From: Gnetum montanum
Taxonomy: Eukaryota; Streptophyta; Gnetopsida; Gnetales; Gnetaceae
Direction: 5' to 3'
Assembly (NCBI GenBank): GCA_015680685.1
Contig: MNCI01006062.1
Coordinates: 1,051,118 to 1,115,117, forward strand
DNA: 64,000 nucleotides
The position numbers were made by a program, and so were the translations under genes. Under the pieces are notes generated by a model, which was not told the origin of the DNA, made no database searches, and saw only the letters and a program-made list of their open reading frames with translations. Shown one piece after another: positions 45,090-57,281 of the stretch; positions within the stretch are counted from its first letter, which is position 1, and every line of letters starts with the position of its first letter.

Positions 45090-45972
45090 AAAAACTCCAA
45101 ACTACTCATGACATACTAAAAACCCAATAATCTTGTATTAGAGGGGGTACGAAGAGTTTACGACATTTGAATATAGAAAGGAATAAATAGGACAAGAAAT
45201 GATCATAAGTGTTTGACTCTCAACCAACTAGATTAGATATAATTTTATATTTATGTAGTTAAGAGCTAACATAAAACATTCAATAAAATGCTTCTATGAG
45301 CATGAGATTTTATGCTTTGAGGATGAACCACAAGGCTACTAAGAAAAAACATAATTAATATCATTAGTCATTATTTGTTAATGATAAATGACCCAAGTGA
45401 TTAGTTCATTATCTTGTTAAGTAAAAAGTTGTCAATTTGAGCCATGCTTAATGCATTATTATAGTCCTCTCTAATTATTCTAATGTATTCTTATTCCTTT
45501 ACAAATTTTCTAAAGTATTATCCTATTGGCTATATATTGTACTATAAGTTTTTTATTATCTTTATTAGAAATTATTTTTCCATTCATGTTGTTTTATGGT
45601 GTTTTTGTTAAACATCAATTTAGAATCATTGATATTTTTTTAACAAACAATGAAATTGATATTTATTTAAAAAGTAGACTTTTGTTTTTTGAAGTTATCA
45701 TTAAGTAATGTACCTATATTATCATGTGCAACCATTGCACATCATTTTTAGCACTTTGTTATAGTGCTCTTGTATTACTTTGAATGATAATTATTATTTC
45801 CCTTACAATTTTACAAAAATATACTAAGTAAATCATGAAATAGTTATTGCTAATCAATGCATATGTTTTGAAAGTTGTTGTATGTGTTTGCTATGGATTT
45901 TAGTTCATGTTTTCTTTATTGATGATTTATATCAACATCTCTTCTTCCCAACATTTCTTCTTATATTCTCAG
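45090..45972. other. Intergenic AT-rich DNA with a SINE-like fragment
   Basis: A family b SINE-like fragment lies at about 45385-45465 (TTAGTTCATTATCTTGTTAAG, then TCAATTTGAGCC). The rest shows no gene. Confidence 0.4.
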
Positions 45973-46843
45973 TGATGAGCGGTGGGTAGTCCTTATGCCC
46001 AACCATATGAATCACAAGCATTCACACGCAATCTGATTAAATTCTATAGACTTAGTTACCTAAGTTGTTGATAATTCTAAACAGTAAATTGTGTAGTCAT
46101 GAATTGTTGTCTTCTCGATCCACACTTATGTTTGATTGTGCATATGGTTAAGTGTGACTGAGGCATAAGATATTCATATTTATATTCTTTATTATTTTTC
46201 TTCTAATCACTAGATAATTAAATGAATATTTAATACTTGAATTAATTAATTAATTAACTACTTATTACTTAACTATCCTAACATAGGGTGTCCATTCCCA
46301 CTTACCATACACATCTTGAACTTATATTAATACCATTGGTTTACCAAGTGTATACTGCTAGGATTACCAAGCATTAATACGTTATGTTCAAAGTCGTCGT
46401 ACTCATGTGCTTATGGTTAATTGCATTAAGTACTTGACAACACAAATGGAATTTGCATGTAAAGTAAAATGCTAAAAAGTAAAAGTAAACTAGTCTAAGT
46501 GCTGCAATGGATGTAGGAAATCTCAAATTTATTACTTTTCATGCTAATGTATCCAAGTATATTTGCACTCAAATAAAATTCTATATAATCTCATAAATTC
46601 ATGCCTTGGGCATTCAAAGGAAAAATATTCTAACTCTCCAAGGAAGAAACTACAAGAGTTCAGCTATGACTAAGATTGAAAGGTGCCATAAATGCGAAGG
46701 ATGTGTGCATTTATATAGGCAATGGCTACATTAGCGTCAACATAGTTTTATTAATGTATCCTAGCATGCATTGACAAGGATACATTGATGAGGCTACATT
46801 AATGGTCATGCATCAACACAACCTGTATTATTACAATTCATCA
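45973..46843 (-). mobile_element. 3' LTR of the outer Athila-like element B
   Basis: 871 bases starting TGATGAATTG (46843) and ending CGCTCATCA (45973) on the minus strand. The TATA region (minus strand) is at 46709-46718. Its start is preceded by a purine tract. The solo LTR at 42665 is the same family. CTCAG at 45968-45972 would be one arm of the target duplication; the other is beyond the window. Confidence 0.85.
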
Positions 46844-46856
46844 TACCCCCACAACT
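46844..46856 (-). other. Polypurine tract of element B
   Basis: The minus strand reads AGTTGTGGGGGTA directly before the LTR start. Element C has the same form (CATGGGGGTA) before its 3' LTR. Confidence 0.75.
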
Positions 46857-49800
46857 AACTAAAAACTTGTCATCAAGTGAACAAAATTGAGATTAAATTT
46901 CTTACAAAATTTGAGGAATTTTGGAATTTATTGATAGACAAATAAACTGACTAACTCCAACTAACTCTAAGTGCTAGTCTATATGAATTTTACAAAAAAA
47001 ATGAGTGCCATTTACAACAAAAATAGATACTTAGATAAAATTGTAGTAGGTGATTGTTGAATGATCGAAGACAAGATGAATTATTAGACTATGCCTGGAG
47101 TTGGAGGCTCCTATGGTTTAGATGGTCCTTCATCACATTTTAGTACTATTGGTGGTTGAGGCTATCTTACTACTATTGCTGTTGCCACAAAAAGTTTGAA
47201 AGCATCTAGTAGTACTTTCATTTTCTCCTCTTTGCTTCATGGGTCATACACAGTCCAAGTAGCTTTGCCAATATGGGCTAATGCAAGGATATCCCATGGC
47301 ATGGTATCGAAGAAAAAATCTCCTTCTCATTGATGAACCAAGCTACGAATGTTTTACTTTTAATGTTGAATGTCTTCACAAGGTTCTACAACTCATGGTA
47401 GTCATTTATCCTTCTTGCCAGTTTCTTAACAATAGATCGTTGATCAATGAATTTTCTTTTGAGAAAATCATGCTTCACGTTGGCTATCTCCAACTTTTGT
47501 TTTATCTCTTTGTAGAGCTTGAGTTTTGCCTCATAGAGGAGGTAGAAATTGGCAACCTATTTTTCCAAATTTGATCTTGGTCTCCCTATTGTTAACATTA
47601 CCAAGTTTTCATAATGGTGATTGGCAAGCTCCATATATTCTATTATCTCCTCAATTTGTAACTCTTTTAGGTAGAATTCTACTTCGTTGTATGCATTTAG
47701 TCCATCAATGATGGGTTGGCATACATTACCTCTTTGTTGGAGTTGCTGGAGGACTTCATTCATCTTCACCTTTACTAATTTTATCTCATTTTTGCTGACA
47801 TCCTTGAGTAGTCCAACTTGGTCCCTGTAGTGATTCCTCACCCTTTGAAATTTCAAGGCCTCATTCTTCTAGGTGGCTATCTCAATTGTAGTCTTCTAGT
47901 AAAGAGCATAGACTTCCTCCATCAAATGATTACAATTTTTGGTCGCTAACCTCCTCAAGTCCAAGTTGACCTTAGTAAGATACTCTTACTACTGGTGTAT
48001 AAACTTGACTACTTAGTCCTTCTATTGCTTAACATTTTGAAAATAGTGATTGCCCTTGATGATGACCAAGTTCTCCTTGCAAATTTACAATAGGTCCTTA
48101 TCAGTGTTGTTGGCCATGGCCTCTAACACAAATGCATCAAAGATTGTCATCTATTTCACATTCTGGACTACCTGAAACTTTTGTTGAAGCTGTTGAAAAG
48201 CTTCATGTCATGTTAGCTCTAGCTTGAGAATGGTAAGGTCAAATAGGCAGGCTCTCAACTTAGCAACTTCGATAGTCAACTATCAAGTGGTTGTGGTGGC
48301 CTCCTTAAGTTATGCATTGGAAATTAGCAATCTCTCTCTTATCGTAAGTAGCTATGACTGGTTTTGAGTGATTTTATTTGAAAGATTAAAGATCTCTAGA
48401 AGATGTTGCTAAGCGCTAATCAGTCTTTCTAATACCTTCTCATGTTGGGCAACACTCATTTGACCACTTCCTACTCTTGTGATGTTTGGTACAAATGCCA
48501 TAGGAGCATTGAGGGCTTCTGCTACACTATTAGTCACCATTGCTTTCATTATCTTCTAGTTTTTATGTTGCATTACTAGAACCATTCTGTCCTTACCTTC
48601 CTTCAACATGATGAAGAAGGTCAAAAAATTTCTTGAAATCTCAGGGAATGTTTGCCTAGGAATGAATACTATAACCTTTCTAGCACTTGGATTAGGCCTA
48701 GTGGTTGTTTGGTTTCTTTGTGCAGAGAATAATAGGGTGTTTCACTAGCCAGCTAGCATATGGTCCTTGTAACTTCATTGAGATGGCTCATGGCTAGATG
48801 ATAGACAAATGAATTTCCACCACCCACAGAGCCTTACTATTGTTGTAGTTACTACTCCCAAGGTTTCCTAAGTCATTAGATAGCTACAAGTGTCTCTGGT
48901 GTAGCCTATGGGGCTACAAGTGATGGTGGTGGTGGTTGCTCCTATTTTTGCAACTTTGATGTTGCCTTATTCTTCATCATCTCCTATCAAGATGTAGCAA
49001 GAGTGGGGTGGATCACATCATTGTAATAGCAAGTTATGCCTCCCTTTTTGCATGACTTGTGGATGAGACATGGAAAGGGGAGTGTCTTCTTACCCTTCTC
49101 ATTTTCCTTAAAACATTTTTTAATCTTTAGGAAAATGAGTTAGGATAGTTTAACTGAGAATTTCCTACTCAAAGTAGTACATGCATAGGTGTAGAAAGTT
49201 ATTACCTTACTAGGCCTCAGCATTGCATTTAGGTGATAGGCCACAAGTTTAAAGTATGCTCTCTCCACCTTTGTGAGAGCATCATAATCCTTATGGTCCA
49301 TCCCATAGCATCATTGGACCCACTCCTTTTTAGCTTCTAGGTCTACCTGCATTGATATCTTTGCCAACATTAGACCTGTGTTAGGTAAACCAAGGGCCTC
49401 CACTATGGCCTCAACCAAGTAAGAGATGGTTATATCCTTAATATTTACCATCACATCTCCTTATTAATTATTTTAGAATAAATAAATCTTTTCCATGTAC
49501 CATTCTCTATTGTTAAAAAGAATGAACCATAAGGGAGACCCCTACATTTATGTGTAATAATCCTCTAATGCTAGCTCCAAGAAGGATACAAAGTTTATCT
49601 CTCGAAGGATAGAACTTTAGACCTCCTTGGTCCTAATGCTCTCTAAACAGGCCTCTGTTAGAGTGACCTCTGAGTTAGGCTTCAGCCTAGAAAACTTGTC
49701 CTACTTGGATTAGATCATCTCTGTAGTGGGAATCTATCAGATAGATTCCACTTTAGGGTCCTCTCAAATAGGTCTTGTGGCATAAGTGGCCTTAGTTGCT

Positions 49801-50940
49801 CATGAGGAGTTAGAAAAATTTTGAAAAAATTTTCTAAGAAAACCAAAGGACATGATGTAAAGCTTACCTCTAGTAGCATGAAGGTCAAAAAAGAGATGAA
49901 AATGAATTAGCTATTTATGAATTAGAAGGCTTGAAAGGTTCTTGGGCTCTAAAAATTGCAAAAACTCCTCTAGATTTGTGCAAAAATGATGGAAAAATGA
50001 GCTAAGTGTCACCTATATATATAGACCTTTTATATTACATCAACAACGCTTTGTTGACTCATAAACTATGTTAACATAGCTATTCTTAGCTCTTTTTCTC
50101 ATTAAGAAATGGAGAAATTTTGGAAGATTTTTGGAATAAAACAAGAGTGAAAGTTGGAAAGATGAAGAATAATGACAAAAACATAGAAGAGAATAAGTTT
50201 AACTTAAGAGAAGCAATGTGAGTAGAGCTTGACAAAGTTATGATGCTAAATAGAGCAAAACTGGATGATGGAATGCTATTAGGATGATCGATTACGTGAC
50301 CTCGGGTAGGTTATTTAACTAAAATAAGACCAAAGGGATGCAAGTGGATCCTTCCCAAAGCAAGCAAATGCCTCTTGTACCCTTGCATATCTTCATCACA
50401 AGGAGTCTGTGGGCTCCAAGGATGATGAATGGTCGAGTTAAGTTAATTCCCATTTCTATAAATATTTATCTAAGGGTCATATGATCTAGAAACAAAACTA
50501 AATAATTTCCTATGGTATGAGGTAGTGAGGTGGTAAAGCATGAGATGAATAAATGATCAAGAGAGGATGTGGAGGAAATCATTGGCATCCTTGTCACACA
50601 AGGTTCTTGGTGTAATTTGTGATTAAAATGATCCAATACCAATTCACTCCAAGTCAAGACCAAGTCCATTTCACTTTCAGTGACCTTGCATTAACATATG
50701 TCCCTTTGCATCAATCAAATACCTAGGACAACCAAAGAATAACCATCATTCCAAGAGAAGAAGTAGAGAGGGCCTTAGTTAGAGGGGTGCCTTTAGGCAT
50801 GGATAACATGTCTTTCCAGCCCCATAACCAACACTTGTAGCCCATTATTTAGTCTAAGGGATATGCTTTGAATTCTCATGTTGTTGTTGTTTTCCCTTAA
50901 GAAAACCACATCATGCAAAGACATGCTTTCTTTTATGATC
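46857..50940 (-). pseudogene. Post-integrase region of element B with degraded additional ORF (env position)
   Basis: The region lies between integrase and 3' LTR, where Athila elements carry an extra or env-like ORF. Minus-strand reading shows pieces of one protein: near 49250-49450 YLVEAIVEALGLP and ALTKVERAYFKLVAYHLNAM, near 49030-49100 LPFPCLIHKSCKKGG, then a long helical, coiled-coil-like part (48600-47557) including a 99-codon open frame at 47557-47856. I see no signal peptide or membrane anchor to support an envelope protein. The first part may resemble a plant transposon protein domain. Stops are common. Confidence 0.45.
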
Positions 50941-50945
50941 AATAG
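50941..50945 (+). other. Target-site duplication AATAG, left arm
   Basis: Directly before the 5' LTR of element C and identical to 58275-58279. Confidence 0.93.
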
Positions 50946-52019
50946 TGAGGAGATGTGATTCGCACAGGCCGCGATATCACTTACACGATATCGTGGTCGC
51001 CGCGATATCACATCCCACGCGATATCGCGTACATGATATCTCGTCATCCCCTGCAATATCGCGTACGCAATATCGCAGTCCGCCGCCATATCTATAAATA
51101 AGAGGCGGCTGTCCCTTGTTTCTCCATCCTGGGCTAGAAGTAGGGAAACTCTAGCGGTTTGATCACTCCAGAGATAGAATATTTTCCATGTGCCCCCAGT
51201 AGGAGTCCTAAAGTGAACGGATCTTTATTCGAGCAACATTGTACTTGAACACAAGTTGTGTATGGCAATAAAGACGAACTTCCTGGATAAACCTTGCAGT
51301 GCATGGAATAGGATTTTATTTAATGTTATTTATTGCTTTCTCATAGTAATGCAGAATGAGTACGACTTGATTACGAGAATCTAAGGATGTGTACAGATAG
51401 TCAAGGAATCGGCTGCTCATCACAACGCGGTATGAATACGACTTGATTATGAGCATCTAGTGTGACTACTTGGTAACCCAGCGGTGTATCCAGGATTTGC
51501 GCTTGGTAATCCCAGTGGTAGTCATGCACAAGGATGTGTACGGTTAGTCAAGGAATCGGCTGCTCATCGCACTTAGGCTAGATTAGATTCTCTCAACCAT
51601 TTCCTCCTAGTTAAGTGCCTTAGTACGACCACTTCGAGCACGTGCATTACGTGTGGTGATCCCAATGACGATTAGCATTTGGTAGCCACGGTTGCATTAG
51701 TTTAGGGTGTGTACAGTAAGTGGGAACGGATGTTGATGCTAGGTAATTTAGACTTAGTTTATTAGTTAGAGTTAGTTAGTTTCTTCAACCCTTCACCTTG
51801 TTAGCATAGGAGAAAAACATAAAAGCTATAAAAATCATATACCTCGGACTTATTTAACCATACACCATGACAACCACAAGTAAGTTTGGGAAGACAACGA
51901 ATGATTAACCCCAAGTGTTCCATGGGGCATGTAGGCACTTAGTCTGCGGAGTTCGACCAGATCGCGTGTGCTACGCTCGTTTCGTATGGTTGAGTGTAGG
52001 GGTACCTCGCCACTCATCA
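50946..52019 (+). mobile_element. 5' LTR of element C
   Basis: 1074 bases, TGAGGAGATG start and CACTCATCA end. TATAAATA at 51093-51100. Longer than the 3' LTR mainly because of extra GATATC palindromes. Confidence 0.9.
50966..51086. repeat. GATATC palindrome array in U3 of the 5' LTR
   Basis: Seven cores (five GATATC, two AATATC) in palindromic settings such as CACGATATCGTG and GCGATATCGCG, ending six bases before the TATA region. The 3' LTR has two (57304-57332). Confidence 0.88.
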
Positions 52020-52020
52020 T

Positions 52021-52039
52021 TGGCACCGTTGTCAAGGAC
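52021..52039 (+). other. Primer-binding site, tRNA-Asp type, mutated
   Basis: TGGCACCGTTGTCAAGGAC, against the known Athila site TGGCGCCGTTGCCGGGGA. All differences are G-to-A or C-to-T. Confidence 0.75.
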
Positions 52040-52167
52040 TAAGTATTTGTGCACTGAATAGAACATAAAGGATATCACTCACATCATTGGGAGCCTAAAT
52101 GAACCTTCGGGTTAATTAATTAAACAAGAATTTATATAACAGTGAAATAGCACACCTATAAGACATC

Positions 52168-54668
52168 ATGTCTTCTTCTTCTTCTCACATCAGCACATCA
52201 CCTAAGGACCATACAAAGAACAGTCGACAATAAAAAACACATAACCTAAATTAGCCAAGTCCTAAACAATACAAGATAGTTTATACTCATCTCGATGAGT
52301 ATATTCCAGACTTTACCTTTATCCTCCATCAAGATGAACAGCTGCGATGGAGAGATTTGCAAGGTAACATTGTGTTACCCCCAGATCGATTAGTCTCTAA
52401 CATGCTTTTCCGTGCTTTGGCACAGATTGGCATGACAGAATTGTATGATGAATATGTTGTAGAAGACTTTGACATGAGGGATTATCATCCCATAGATGCA
52501 CAACGTATGAGGGACTTAAGGCAGGAGAATCAACATACACTGTTGAAGGGCAAAGGTCCGCACGTCCTTAGCGAAATAGGAGATGAGGAACCCATTATCA
52601 CAAGTTCTCTAACAAATGATGTTCCCCCTCTTAATGATGGTGAGGAGGCTGGGTATCAAAACCTATGATCAACGATACATAACACTGGTTTTGATGCCCG
52701 TGAACGTCAACTATTCACAGAAGGAACAACCACTCATGCTAAGGATGGGCACCTAGATCGTCATCACGATCGGGGTCGTAGCAGTCGAAGAGAAGACAAG
52801 AAACATCATCATGATGATGGTTCCCCTTCTTCTTCCCCTTCTTCACATCACTCACCCTCTCCTTCCACATCTGGATGCAGCCATCATGAATACAATGGAG
52901 AGGATAAAAGTAGGAAAGATGAGAGACCTCGACGGGAAAGTTGAGAGAGAGAACAAGGGCAAGGACGTAGGGAAAGTAGGGAAAAAAGCAGACATCATAG
53001 GTGTCATGAAAGAGATGATCATGATGAGCCCCTACTTGCAACCCAAAGTATGCTTGACATAACGGAGGCAGTAAGAGTCCCCACAAGGCATTTAAAAGAT
53101 AGTCGGATCAAGCATTTAGACATGAACAATATCCCACGTTTTGAAGGGGGATATAACGTTGATCCGCAGCATCATTTACAGGCATTCCACGATGCATGTG
53201 CCTTGCAGAATATAGAAAATAAGTGGCAAAAACTTAAGTTGTTTCCAAGGATACTCATTAAAGAAGCAGAGAGTTGGTACCAGTCCTTAGAACCGAAAAT
53301 CATCAAGAGGTGGAGTACGATGTTAGAACTCTTCAACGATAAGTATCAAACATACTCCAGAGTGTCCAATTTGCGTAAGCAGATCCAAGGCTGGAAACAA
53401 GGTACTTATGAACCCTTGGATGCTGCCATGACCAGCTACTACGCATTGTTACATCGTTTCCCGGGCCATGGATATGCTCAGCGGGATCAACTTCACCACA
53501 TCGTGGATGGGCTAAGGCATGAAACTAGGAGAACCCTTGGGACTTATGCCCAAGGGAGACTCTCACAACTTAGAGTCCATGAAGTTCATCGCTTGTTGGA
53601 ACAAGTAGCAAAAGAAGGAGGTGAGCTACGCAAGAGGGAAAGTGTGGAAGAATACAACCGCGATCCCTCCCTTCGAAAGAAGGGAGTGAAATTTTGTGAT
53701 GAGGAGGATGAGTCACCACTCGAAGAGTTGGTGAACCAGAACACCTTGCCGATTCAAAAATTAACAATCGAAGTATTGACTAAGATGGACCAATTGTGAG
53801 ATTCCTTAGACTCTAGACTTGAAAGTGTCTTGAAAATTGTAGAGTCTAAGGAGGAACGAAGTAGTGACAAAGGTAAGACAAAGCGGAGAGATTCAGGTCC
53901 TACACATAACAAGGGTAAAAGGAAAATCATTATCTCCGATGAGGCTGTGGACTCTTACACAAATGATGACAGTGGATGTGAGATCTGCCAATATGACCAT
54001 CCTAAGGGATGTTGTCTAATTATCTCACATCTACAGGAGTTTGAGGTGTATGCACTTAATCCAAGACTCAACCAACGGCAAAAACCCAAAAGGTTACCTT
54101 ATCCACAAGGTAAACCAAGGTAGTTCCACCAACCACTAATGTATTATCCAAGTGGAACTCCACCATAGCCCATTGGACATCATCAGCAGTGGCAATACCC
54201 ATAGTCATGGGGGATGCCACTGCCAAGACAACAGTACCCTTACTAGCAGCCAAACTCATATGGATATTATGTGCAACAGCTAGTTTCTCCAAGTGACTCT
54301 ATGAGTCACACAACTCCCCAATGTCACTACCAAGTTTGGGAGTACTTTAGGAGGACTCCTTCTCCTCTGAGAGGCACCCCACATACTTATCATCCTCTAA
54401 CTCCATCCACACCTCTTCCACCTATAGTTCCCACAACACCTCCTACTCCAACAATGCAAGGGGAACTCCCTCCTCAACTGCAGCAACACCACTTTGCGAG
54501 AGTTGTAAATATTCAACCTGCTACTAGTTCTGACACCTGTAAAAAGAGAAGACCCTTCTTTAGACCAAAAGCCCAGACAAACTCTCACAACAAAAAGTGG
54601 TTGAGCCCATGTACACACCTCTACCATCTAACACTTCAGAGCACCCTTCCGTCCAAAATTAGGGCTTA
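52168..54668 (+). pseudogene. Athila-type gag of element C
   Basis: Opens MSSSSSHISTSP. It has LRWRDLQGNIVLPPDR, a His/Ser/Arg-rich region (52740-53000), and the best preserved capsid part at 53050-53799 with IPRFEGGYNVDPQHHLQAFH and AESWYQSLEPKIIKRW. A knuckle-like CEICQYDHPKGCC follows near 53983, then Pro-rich tails. Stops include TAA at 52231 and TGA at 53797; at the latter, element A has Trp (QMWDSLD against QL-stop-DSLD). Confidence 0.82.
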
Positions 54669-54669
54669 A

Positions 54670-55505
54670 CGCATACAGTCATGTTAACACATACCATAAT
54701 CGACTGGATCAAGGTAGGCCACCTTCCCAGGAAACTAATTGACCCTGGGAGTCCCCTAATTTATTTACAAATCACCGGGAATAAACCACATAGGTCTCTT
54801 ATTGACTTAGGTTTTGGAGTCAACCTAATTTCATGAGAGATGTATCAAGCCTGGAACCTACCTCAACTTAAGAAGAGCAACATCCAACTGGAGCTGGCAG
54901 ACCAGTCCATCACCATTCCCTTGGGGTTAGTGGAGGACATTATTACCACTGTGTGTGGTTGGTCTTACCCAGCTAATTTCCTAGTGATTGAAGTTAACAA
55001 CAACGAAGGGGACTTTCCAATTATAATGGGAAGGGCATGGCTAAGCACATTAGATGCATGCCTTGGGATCTATGATCTTTCCTTGGAAATCTCTAAGATA
55101 AATATTTATGAAAATATCAAGAAGAGGAAAGTTCCATGCATCACATACAATGATTCATCGAGTGATGACATGGAGGAAATGCCTCCATGCAACAGGTGTG
55201 CCCTTGGAACTCTGAAACAAAGATGGCTATATGTAGCAACCACACAAGAAGTAGTAGACACCCTGTGGTTGATAGCTACTAGAAGGAGTAGACAAATATG
55301 CATGAAACGAACTAAGGAGACAAGCCATGCCAACAACAAAAGCATAGACACATTGGAATATGAGCGTCGCCAACTTCCATCCCTTAATCTAAGATCATCA
55401 ATTGGGAGAGGTTGGACACTTCTTAGAAATTTAAATAGGCACTCATTATTTTGGATCTCTCCCTTTCCACTCAGTCATGGGGGAGATGACCACCTATGCT
55501 AATCA
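54670..55505 (+). pseudogene. Athila-type protease of element C
   Basis: LIDLGFGVNLIS keeps the DLG active site (about 54805-54830). A stop replaces one codon just before EMYQAW. Then LGLVEDI, FPIIMGRAWLSTLDACLG and a Cys-bearing tail to about 55500. No RT follows before the gap. Confidence 0.8.
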
Positions 55506-55515
55506 TATGGGGCCC

Positions 55516-55727
55516 TCAGTTCTTTTTAGTTTTTTTTTTCCACATTTTTGTTATACATGTTTTTGTTTTACAATTTCTTTAACTTTTCTTGTTTTTGTTT
55601 TACAACTTCCTTCAACTTTTCTAGTTTTTGTTTTACAATTTCTTTAACTTTTATTGTTTTTATTTTTCAACATCGTTATATTTTTCCATTTTGTGTCTGT
55701 GTGTGTGTGTGTGTGTGTGATCCACCA
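55516..55727. repeat. T-rich tandem repeat and GT microsatellite
   Basis: About four units of TTTTTGTTTTACAATTTCTT (period about 33-36), then a TG dinucleotide run at 55695-55719, just before the gap. Confidence 0.85.
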
Positions 55728-55755
55728 TGTAAGTTCCTCACCCAATAAGTGTTTG

Positions 55756-56475
55756 NNNNNNNNNNNNNNNNNNNNNNNNNNNNNNNNNNNNNNNNNNNNN
55801 NNNNNNNNNNNNNNNNNNNNNNNNNNNNNNNNNNNNNNNNNNNNNNNNNNNNNNNNNNNNNNNNNNNNNNNNNNNNNNNNNNNNNNNNNNNNNNNNNNNN
55901 NNNNNNNNNNNNNNNNNNNNNNNNNNNNNNNNNNNNNNNNNNNNNNNNNNNNNNNNNNNNNNNNNNNNNNNNNNNNNNNNNNNNNNNNNNNNNNNNNNNN
56001 NNNNNNNNNNNNNNNNNNNNNNNNNNNNNNNNNNNNNNNNNNNNNNNNNNNNNNNNNNNNNNNNNNNNNNNNNNNNNNNNNNNNNNNNNNNNNNNNNNNN
56101 NNNNNNNNNNNNNNNNNNNNNNNNNNNNNNNNNNNNNNNNNNNNNNNNNNNNNNNNNNNNNNNNNNNNNNNNNNNNNNNNNNNNNNNNNNNNNNNNNNNN
56201 NNNNNNNNNNNNNNNNNNNNNNNNNNNNNNNNNNNNNNNNNNNNNNNNNNNNNNNNNNNNNNNNNNNNNNNNNNNNNNNNNNNNNNNNNNNNNNNNNNNN
56301 NNNNNNNNNNNNNNNNNNNNNNNNNNNNNNNNNNNNNNNNNNNNNNNNNNNNNNNNNNNNNNNNNNNNNNNNNNNNNNNNNNNNNNNNNNNNNNNNNNNN
56401 NNNNNNNNNNNNNNNNNNNNNNNNNNNNNNNNNNNNNNNNNNNNNNNNNNNNNNNNNNNNNNNNNNNNNNNNNNN
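55756..56475. other. Assembly gap (720 n)
   Basis: Unknown bases. The preceding T-rich and GT repeats probably broke the assembly. Open frames across it are artefacts. Confidence 0.99.
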
Positions 56476-57281
56476 TTTGTCAGGGCATTAAGGGCATGAG
56501 CCTACTTTGGGGAGGACCCATTGACATTCCTATTTGGTGCACCAGTTAAATTCTTTCCCTTAACATTTTTGCAATTAATTTTCTTTTGTTCATTTCCATC
56601 TTGACATCCATTTCATCAATGTCATAGTTGTTCCTTTTTATCTATCTTTCTTGTTCCTTTTTCTTTCTCCATTCTACTGCTACCGGAGTTTCACGATTAG
56701 TCATGGGGGTACGAGGCCCGATTTTTTCGATTTTCTCTTAGCCCCGATTTTTTTCAATTTTTTCCTAACCCCTACACCTTCGGTAATCATAAATAATACA
56801 TCTCCAAATCCGTATTAGCCATACCACAACCTAGCCAATGGACTTATACCGAAGCAAGGTATTAATTACATGATGATTCATTTACCCTTGCTAATATATG
56901 ATTGTGTTGTGTGTGTAGATGGCAATCATACAACAACGGATTGGATCTAGAGCAAACACTTGGAATGGAGTAGTGCTGGAAGCAGCTATGCAAGGAGCAA
57001 GATTGATGGCGTGCTTAAGAATGGACAACGAAAGGTGCAATCTTGGCGTTGGCAGTAGCAACACTTATTTCTCTCTCTCTTTCTCTCAAGCTGCCAACTA
57101 AGGCCTGATATCAATGTAATAAGGTGTTCACCCTTGTTGTCATGAACACTAGTTTTGTCAAGTCTTGTATGATGATCCGTTCACATGTCATCCCATTAGT
57201 TCCATTCCCCTCAATAATCCCATACCTTCCCAATATTTTGTAAGGAACTCAAGGACGAGTTTTCATTCAGTCATGGGGGTA
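56476..57281 (+). other. 3' internal noncoding part of element C with polypurine tract
   Basis: No recognisable domain. A 60-codon frame at 56919 has no family signature. It ends with CATGGGGGTA (57272-57281) directly before the 3' LTR, the expected polypurine tract. Confidence 0.7.

Noticed and set aside
47557-47856. 99-codon open frame as an independent gene
   Set aside because: It lies inside the post-integrase region of element B in frame with flanking decayed coding.
55654-56549. Long open frames of 266-281 codons
   Set aside because: They consist of the 720-base gap of n.
56919-57101. 60-codon ORF near the 3' end of element C
   Set aside because: No domain, no conservation visible in elements A or B.
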